Origin: Siphonodentalium dalli
Lineage: Eukaryota > Mollusca > Scaphopoda > Gadilida > Siphonodentaliidae
DNA length: 64,000 nucleotides
NCBI GenBank assembly: GCA_032622095.1
Contig: CP136063.1
Span: 26,844,987-26,908,986 of the forward strand
Reading direction: 5' to 3'
In this document: positions 57,075 to 64,000 of the stretch, one piece after another
Position numbering within the stretch: position 1 is the first letter of the stretch
How the letters are laid out: the number at the start of each line of letters is the position of its first letter
Translations under genes and position numbers: made by a program
The notes under the pieces: generated by a model
Told to the model about the DNA's origin: nothing
The model's input: the letters and a program-made list of their open reading frames with translations, nothing else
The model's database searches: none

Positions 57075-58932
57075 AACAGGCTGAGTGTTTATTTAATAAC
57101 GTATACCGTTAAGTGGTTATAACTGGGAGCCTGTTATTGTTCTGTGATATATGGTGCAGTATGTCTCAACTTCTCAAGATCATTTAACATGTACATGTGT
57201 TTTCAGTTTTGTCTATTGAAGCATTAATGCAGAAAGTCACATTATGACATTAATCAGGAAAGTGTTATATTTTGTGATGATATTATGTGCTAATGATTTC
57301 TCAATAATGTACAATGTACAACCAATCACTCTACATTGTATTAGTGTTATTGCTGGAAACCAAATATACAACATACAATCTCCACATATCAATACGTCTA
57401 AATGTATGTCAATAGGCAATTGATTTTACAACCCAACACGACCACCAAGCGAATGTACGAGAGATGCCACTACACTGAATTATGGACAGAAAGCACATTA
57501 ACAGTGCGCACAGACATTGTTTGACAACTTCTGGGTGACTTAGTCAATTGACAAAATTAAATTTTTAAGTCATAAATTGAACAATTTGCCAAAAATAAAA
57601 CATGTTGACGGGATTTTTTTGTATTTGCTCTCTATATGCTTGTTGATGTATCGGGCTTTGAAAAACGTCGAAACCAAGATTTTCCAAAATCTTTGTTATC
57701 GCTTTTCAGATGAAACGTATGTGTACGAAATTAGGCATCTTCAGTTCGAATAGGTAACGATTTGGCTAAGAAATTATACACGGTTACTTGCCACATGTGC
57801 ATGGAATATATTTCTGATCACCCAACGTCAATAACAAAATCACGTCATTAACATCCCGATATTCAATATTTATTCAAAATAGCCGGGGCCGATATATTTT
57901 AGCTGTCTCCCATACAGAGATTTCATTGTAATTTGAATTCAGTTTCATATTTAACATTCGTTCTTGTTTGGTTAGATATAATTCCCAATTAATATCAGTT
58001 GGATAATACATAAGAGACAGTTATGTGGTGTCTAATTCGCGGGTTGAACAATAAACACACTCTTTGTGCAAGGAAACCTGCGAATTCTAATTTCTCTATT
58101 GGAGGACAATATTCAATAACCTCACGATATCAGTTTTGGAAACATTCATCAAATAGGAACAAGTTCTTTTAGATAAGCAATATGTGATAGCTCTTACATC
58201 GAACAAAATATCAAGACACTCAATTAAACAAAACCTTAATATGGACCGGGCAGTAACAGATTCACTGTCAAATAAAATCTGAAGAATTTTGCTTCAGATA
58301 AAAGAAAAGTAATGTGTGTCAGCAGACTGATTGTACAACACTCAATTGTCGCAAAAGTATACGTGCGTAGTGGTAGTCCATATATGTATTATGAACACTT
58401 AAAGGTACTCAACCCGATCAGACAGTCCCCATACCATCAAGAAACAACAACATTTCAAAATACGCTTTAGTTATCAGAATCGATTTATTGCAACAAAATA
58501 ATACTAACCACTGTCAACTATGGTATCAAATTTCCCAAAACTAGTTATTTATCAACATTTTGTTCAACAAAATATGGCCCTATTATCACTAAAGTATCAA
58601 TTTTGTCCGAGACCCTCCGTTTGACCACGTGTTTCTGGGCCACATATTATTACACATCTCGAGAAATAACAAACTTCAAAAATCGATATCTGATCACTCT
58701 GAGCTTTGATGGGTGGGTTCCTCGACCCGAATCAAATATATTTTACCCTTGGAGCCAAAGAAATAGTAACTAAGGAGCGTCTGATCGGATTGAGTACCTT
58801 TAATTCACTCGAATCAATAAATGACCAGCATATTGTGGTGACGATTGTATGAGCTCGGACAAACACGACTCAATAGTAGTAAGTTGTAAATTTAATTGCA
58901 TTTCGTCGTCGCGTTTCTATCAAAATACATTT

Positions 58933-59286
58933 AGGTTACACTGGTGTAAATGTTTTCCATAGGCCTCAGTGCTAACGTTTTAGCGTATACTGTTGGCAAT
59001 ATAAATGTTGTGTTTTCGTAACTAGTGTCAGAACCGCATAAAAAAATACTGTCATATTTTAGACCACACCAAAATATTCAAACTTCACTACAAAGGGTTA
59101 ATTCCTGTGCCAATGGTTATTTTACCTATGGGAAATCATAGTGAAGAGGTGTGATGATGTTTCTTAAGCGAAAAGCACACAAGGCTATTGACCAATCAGG
59201 GCCCAATGTCTATTTTATTCTCTCCTATATATTCCTCCCGCATCCGCTAAATGTCACTCCGAACCCTATGTACACCAGTGTAACCT
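58933..59286. mobile_element. TIR element copy 4 (internally deleted)
   Basis: Both AGGTTACACTGGTGTAAAT ends are present. The interior lacks about 100 bp of the 5' half compared with 4655-5104. Confidence 0.85.
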
Positions 59287-59333
59287 AAAGCGATAGCCCG
59301 CTTTTTCACGGAATAATTGTATAAATACATGAA

Positions 59334-59436
59334 AAATTCAAACTTCACTACAAAGGGTTAATTCCTGTGCCAATGGTTATATTCCTCCCGCATCCGCTAG
59401 ATGTCACTCCGAACCCTATTTACACCAGTGTAACCT
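59334..59436. mobile_element. TIR element copy 5 (right end only)
   Basis: Contains the 3' part (AATTCAAACTTCACTACAAA to CACCAGTGTAACCT) without a left TIR. Confidence 0.8.
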
Positions 59437-59584
59437 ACAGCGATAGCCCGCTTTTTCATGGAATAATTGTATAAATACATGAAATATTCATTGGACTGAA
59501 AGACCAGGCTCTGAAAAATGCATTAAAATGCTTTAAAGTGACTCCCAGGAATCAAAAATGCCAAAAAGATAATTTTTTCCCTTT

Positions 59585-59926
59585 AGGTTACACTGGTGTA
59601 AATGTTTTCCATAGGCCTCAGTGCTAACGTTTTAGCGTATACTGTTGGCAATATAAATGTTGGGTCCAAAATTTTCTTTAAATCTGAAAAATTTACATTT
59701 TGGGAAACTTTTAACACAAAAAAATCATGTCTGTCTATCAGGGAATTCGCCTTTAAATCTTGTGTTTTCGTAACTAGTGTCAGAACCGCATAATAATACT
59801 GTCATATTTTAGACCACACCAAAAAATTCAAACTTCACTACAAAGGGTTAATTCCTGTGCCAATGGTTATATTCCTCCCGCATCCGCTAGATGTCACTCC
59901 GAACCCTATTTACGCCAGTGTAATCT
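59585..59926. mobile_element. TIR element copy 6 (internally deleted)
   Basis: Same deletion and same mutated right end (GCCAGTGTAATCT) as copy 3 at 6571-6913, so these are the duplicated pair. Confidence 0.85.
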
Positions 59927-60239
59927 GAAACGATCCCGATGTCCGAGTTTACGAACAATCTTGATTTCAAATCCATTCAGATTAAAGTTTTGACCAACAG
60001 GTCGTCCAAAATACTCACAGACGATATCGATATCACAAGGTGAAATCGAGTGACCGGTCGTTGGCATATGTCAAGGATATTGTGACATGTCATTGAATTT
60101 TAAGCTTGCAATTAAAATAAGTGCTGAAACGAAGATCGATGTTCTGGTAATGAATTTTAGCTCAATGTAGATGTATGACAATGTAATAAGTGCTGAAACG
60201 AAGATCGAGGTTCTGTTAATGAATTTTCTCCCAATGTTG

Positions 60240-60560
60240 ATGTATGACAATGTAATAAGACTTGATTCAATCACCATCACGCAAAATGACGTCGGAAAAT
60301 TGTTCAGGGAACTCAAAGTCAACAAAGCAACTGGCCCATATATTATAACCAACAGAATCATAATATGTTGTTACCAATCGCTCTCACTACCTTTTTGTAT
60401 TCTTGTTGAATAATCTTTGGAAACAGGAATATCCCCCCTCAAAGATGGCTAATGTTATCCCAGTATACAAAAAGGGCGAAAATATGACCCCACCAACTAC
60501 CGACCAATTTCGCTCCTTTCGTGTGTTAGTACAATTTTAGAAACGATTGTCTTCCATAAA
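60240..60560 (+). pseudogene. LINE RT fragment, duplicate of 7180-7500
   Basis: FRELKVNKATGPYIITNRII is open here, then a stop (TAA at about 60411) and a frameshift precede DPTNYRPISLLS-type sequence. Upstream, AGTGCTGAAACGAAGATCGA is duplicated in tandem (about 60120 and 60188), unlike copy 1. Confidence 0.8.
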
Positions 60561-61467
60561 GCATACTTTTTTTTAACCCATAATTAGCCCCTAAACCTAT
60601 CCTCATATTTGTTAGCAAGACATTCGTGTATTATCGGCGCGCGCAGTGACATGGCGGTGTCAATGCTGTCTTTTTAGTAGTATGTTAATTAAAATTTAAT
60701 TATGATATTCGTCTGTGTGTTGACTGGGAGATAAACATGTGTGATAAGGGTGGTTGAAAATTTTTGTCAACATGAATAGATACATTTAAAACGGGACTAT
60801 ATACGCAACTAGCTATCATGTCAGCATTGGTGACGAAACATGGAATATGTGCATACTCACGGGTAATCACTGTCGCGACGATAGTGATATTTATAATGTA
60901 TGACAGACTTTAATAATGTATTTTCATTGTACTTGTTTACATTCTCTTCTGCTGACAATATAAATGATATGGCACTGTAATTACACTATTTGTTCATAAT
61001 TACTGGAAATAGCAAATTAAAATTTCAGTCGCACTTTTCCGACGATGTAATATACATGTAGAAACGATATTTTCGATCACACCCTATTATGAAATGTCAG
61101 GGGGAATTCCGTCCTGCGTCTCAATCACTTGTATTACGATTGCATCGGATTGACACAAGGTACATTAATCTGTACTCTCGTATCAGGAACAATGCAGAAA
61201 ATCAAACATGTTAACGTACTGTAAAATTAAGTTTTTGTAATTTGCACCATTATTTTCACTGAAGTTCGTTTGATGTTGCCATTAATAGTTCGTGCTTCCA
61301 CAAAACCTCGCAATTAATACATGCTATTTCAAGTTCATATTTATTTGTTGGCGGAATGATTTGTGATACATAACTGTCTTTGGTTGCAAAGTGCATAAGA
61401 GCATAGAGCATTTCTAATTATTCATTGGATTGGGAATAATGTATTCACTTAAAATGCACCCACTCAG

Positions 61468-61689
61468 ATGCAACGGCAATGACAACGGCAACCACATCAA
61501 CAGAAACGGAGAAAAGCCAAGAAAGTTCCACAGCGACACCGACTACGGCGACGGAAACACCATCCATGACAATGTCTACGGCAACGGCAACAGCAACAGC
61601 AACAACAACACTAACAACAACAGTACAAGCAACAACAACAACAATTATTGTAACCAGCACTACCACCACAATGACGAAGACTACTGCCG
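61468..61689 (+). CDS. Ser/Thr-rich (mucin-like) linker exon
   Basis: The acceptor CCCACTCAG at 61467 and the donor CCGGTAAGAAC at 61690 bound 222 bases in phase 1-1. The frame, starting at codon 61470, is fully open: ATAMTTATTSTETEKSQESS, TATPTTATETPSMTMSTA, TLTTTVQATTTT and so on to TTTTMTKTTA. About half of the residues are Thr or Ser, as in O-glycosylated spacers between domains. The exon at 21328-21540 is its paralogue with a stop. The phase matches the donor of the PAN exon at 54890-55136, and a lectin domain may follow outside the window. That linkage is inferred. A simple-sequence origin (ACA/AAC repeats) without expression is the main alternative. Confidence 0.5.
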
Positions 61690-61714
61690 GTAAGAACCCG
61701 GTGATACTCGGCGA

Positions 61715-61950
61715 GATGTGCGAAGCTTGTGTATTATACTCACACGTGAATTCGCGGTATATACGCACGGTGTGATATACAAAGCTTGAGTAGTATACTC
61801 ACACGTGAATCCCCGGTATATACTTACGGCGAGATGTACGAATCTTGTGTATTATATTCATGCGTGTATCCCCGGCATATACTCACGGCTGGGTGTACGA
61901 AGCTTATGTATTATACTCACGCGTGTATTTGAGCATATACTCACGTCTAG
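61715..61950. repeat. ~60-bp minisatellite, copy 2
   Basis: Four units with GAAGCTTGTGTATTATACTC and ACGTGAATCCCCGGTATAT-type words, matching 21566-21850. Confidence 0.8.
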
Positions 61951-63313
61951 GTTTATTCCGAAAAGAATCATGTTGCATCAATTCAATACCTTTATTGCAC
62001 ACCCATTGACGAAATACAGCAAAATACATACTATTTTAAAATGTTCGGTAAACAAATTGTCTTTGCCTTCTGCACCAATAGCTGCCATATAATTATGTTA
62101 ATTAGTGTACAACAATATCGGTCTAAATTTCAGTATAATACTCACCACAATCTTGAGAATTTGCAATACATAGAGAACAAAGGACATGCTAACGTTATTC
62201 AAGGCCACGAACATACGCCCACCATTTAGTCTCTAACCCAAAGTGGTTTTGATTTAACATTGATTTAAAACATGTATAAAGGTTTCTCCGGTGGAATAAA
62301 CTGGTGGATGAGCTGTAGAAATTCAGAATGCATTTAAACAAATCAGTGGTCGATAAAAACTCTTGTTATCCTTCATCCCATTTTACTGTCTTCTGATTGG
62401 CTGAGAGTGCGTCACATGGCGGGCGATAAATCACCATATTACCATCGAGGGTGACATTGTCTCAGTTATTGACCGCTCAGTTGTCACCAGTAAACATAGA
62501 ACTACGAAGAACTCACCGCGCAGAGATTCTCTGAAAGCTCTCTGATAATTTCGAAAAACACTGTTTTTATAAACCCCACTGTTTCATAACAACCGCGAAC
62601 TGTGGTGTTTGCTAATTTGCATAATTGTCTGTTTTTTATTTGCAATTAAAGCACGATATGTATAAATGGTGTTATCACAGACACATATCTGTTATAAGGT
62701 GTAATATTCATATTGGACCTTTTTATATCAATAATAAAGACCGTGGGACAAATAGATAAACCTTATTATGTAGTTGGTATGCTGCAGACAATTGCAAATA
62801 CGATGTACATACGTTACAACTACGTTTATGTACTAGATCAAATAGCCACTCTTTGCTGTTTATCAATTGATTATTTCTTTTCTTCAATACATTCATCAGA
62901 CTTCAGAGAATACCCGTATGTTGCGTAACGATCTGTGACAGATGTCAATTTCTTTTTGCACTACTACAACGTGTTAGTTCCACATTTTAGCATTCTGGAA
63001 ATTAACACGTCTGTCGGCGTCTTCGCGCTCATTTGAAACGAAACCGAACATTTCGCTGCATGGCTACTCAACTTCGAAATTGCTTTACTCCTCTTTCCGT
63101 GAACCGATTTCCACAATGCAACCAGCAAACTTACCGGAGAATATCTGCGCAAATGACGGGTCTGTTAATTGATCCAGATTATGAATGTTTTATTTTCTAA
63201 ATAGCGATGATTCCAACATAAAATTAACTTTTCGAACTGGATTAAAGAATATATGCGCGCATTTATGCCTGCTATTAAGGAGGTTCGTGTGTACTCCATT
63301 GTCAGATAACAAA
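61951..63313. other. No gene seen
   Basis: Short frames (62041-62229, 62713-62928, 62964-63152 minus) have no known domain. 62395-62450 contains CACATGGCGGGCGATAAATC, which recalls the MITE end GGGCGATAACTG downstream. Confidence 0.4.
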
Positions 63314-63439
63314 ACAGTTATCACCCTTGTTTTCGTGAGACACGGGGATTTGTCGCCGCTCTCGACCTGGAATGTCACCCTCGGGCCTGGCGGCCCTCGG
63401 TGACATTCCAGGTCTCACTCAATCGCGGGCGATAACTGT
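63314..63439. mobile_element. MITE-like element with central hairpin
   Basis: ACAGTTATCACCCTTG at the left and CGCGGGCGATAACTGT at the right are inverted ends, with GTGAGAC/GTCTCAC further in. The core ACCTGGAATGTCACC and GGTGACATTCCAGGT (63365-63413) is a perfect 15-bp-arm hairpin. Confidence 0.75.
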
Positions 63440-63690
63440 ATATTATTTATAAAAGAACATTAGACGAAAAATAAGCAATAAATGTGCCCCGATTTTGAAC
63501 ATTGAACACTTCTCAGCCGTTTAATCTCATAGCCTCCTTCGCTCGTATGTACTACAAATCCTGCGCCAATTCTCTAACTCAACATCTTCACGAGTATCAT
63601 ATAAAGCACTTCAAACTTCTGACACGATGGCTTAGAGACTAAAAAGTGTGTTCATTGCTGGTATAAATGAACTGCAACAGGCTACTATTT
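63440..63690. other. No gene seen
   Basis: Nothing recognised between the MITE and the LINE tail, although a decayed extension of the LINE is possible. Confidence 0.3.
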
Positions 63691-63699
63691 ATACTGTAT

Positions 63700-63935
63700 T
63701 ATATATTTCGTACCAGCAACCACCACTTACCAATCGAATCTGGTGCATGGATTAACTCAGATTATTTCGATAAAGTATGTACTCTATGTGGTACAAATAT
63801 AGGGGACGAATTCCACGTAATATTTCAATGCCCGTATTAAAAATACATGCGAGTCAAATACATAAACAAATACTACGATTGTAGACCAAGTACCATCTGT
63901 GGGGTTATGAAGTCGGCACAGTCTTGTTGGAGATA
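63700..63935 (+). pseudogene. LINE C-terminal knuckle fragment
   Basis: Plus-strand translation reads FRTSNHHLPIESGAWINSD, YFDKVCTLCGTNIGDEFHVI and FQCPY, then TAA at 63838-63840, followed by KYMRVKYINKYY in frame. This is the typical LINE C-terminal block: F+-S-H-L-IE-G-W, then C-x2-C, H and C. It is a different family member from 45820-46065. All four metal-binding positions are kept, but the RT is missing. Confidence 0.85.
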
Positions 63936-64000
63936 ACATTTAATTGTAATATCAAATGATGAGATGTGCGGTTGGTGACCGGAAAGATTGCGATATGTCC

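Larger units (their letters stand above)
57075..61950. repeat. Segmental duplication, copy 2
   Basis: Direct copy of 2786-8155 joined without a break to 20992-21930. The junction at about 61130-61140 (TATTACGATTGCATCGG) is the site where copy 1 carries the 12.8 kb insertion. Non-feature parts (57075-58930, 60570-61440) show no gene. Confidence 0.9.

Noticed and set aside
61445-61768. Valine-rich minus-strand frame
   Set aside because: Antisense of the Thr-rich exon. It is explained by the simple-sequence composition.

Overview
This is an AT-rich eukaryotic window, almost certainly from an animal. It has split protein-coding exons with GT/AG splice sites, non-LTR and Penelope-like retroelements, cut-and-paste transposons, Helitrons and many short inverted-repeat elements. 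The extracellular lectin-type exons (C-type lectin, PAN/apple, Thr-rich linker) and the repeat mix suggest a marine invertebrate, most likely a lophotrochozoan such as a mollusc. The sequence does not prove this. There are no bacterial operons and no CRISPR array.

Only three host-gene pieces can be supported. (1) A two-exon C-type lectin domain gene end lies at 28222-29551 (+), with a phase-consistent intron and a polyA signal. (2) A signal-peptide plus PAN/apple first exon lies at 54890-55136 (+). (3) A Ser/Thr-rich phase 1-1 exon is present twice, at 21328-21540 (with an in-frame stop) and 61468-61689 (open). Splice phases allow the order PAN - Thr-rich - lectin, so two related lectin genes may sit in tandem here. 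The second would continue beyond the window.

The rest is layered mobile DNA. 1-2785: a foldback element and a decayed LINE on the minus strand. 2786-8155 plus 20992-21930: one half of a ~5-6 kb direct duplication whose partner is 57075-61950. It carries an array of TIR elements, a LINE fragment and the Thr-rich exon. 8156-20991: a 12.8 kb insertion with CACTCTTAAA inverted ends and a TA target duplication. It is absent from the partner copy, which therefore preserves the empty site. Inside the insertion is a large palindrome built from arms rich in ATGGCGGCC (YY1-like) motifs. One arm is interrupted by a nearly intact LINE (11306-15245). A third copy of the arm is at 42541-44060.

22295-25411: a 1-kb-arm inverted repeat. 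27755-36240: the lectin gene and several hairpins, including one with ~59-bp matching arms and a palindrome made of palindromes. 36617-40190: a piggyBac-like element with TTAA ends, followed by two head-to-tail Helitrons. 40282-44990: interleaved repeats. 45820-53350: a LINE tail, a tRNA-derived repeat, a TA-flanked MITE and Penelope-like elements, one of which carries an SGNH-hydrolase-like segment. 54890-64000: the PAN exon, LINE tails, the second duplication copy and a terminal MITE.

All coordinates come from reading the sequence by eye. Ends of diverged repeats are approximate.
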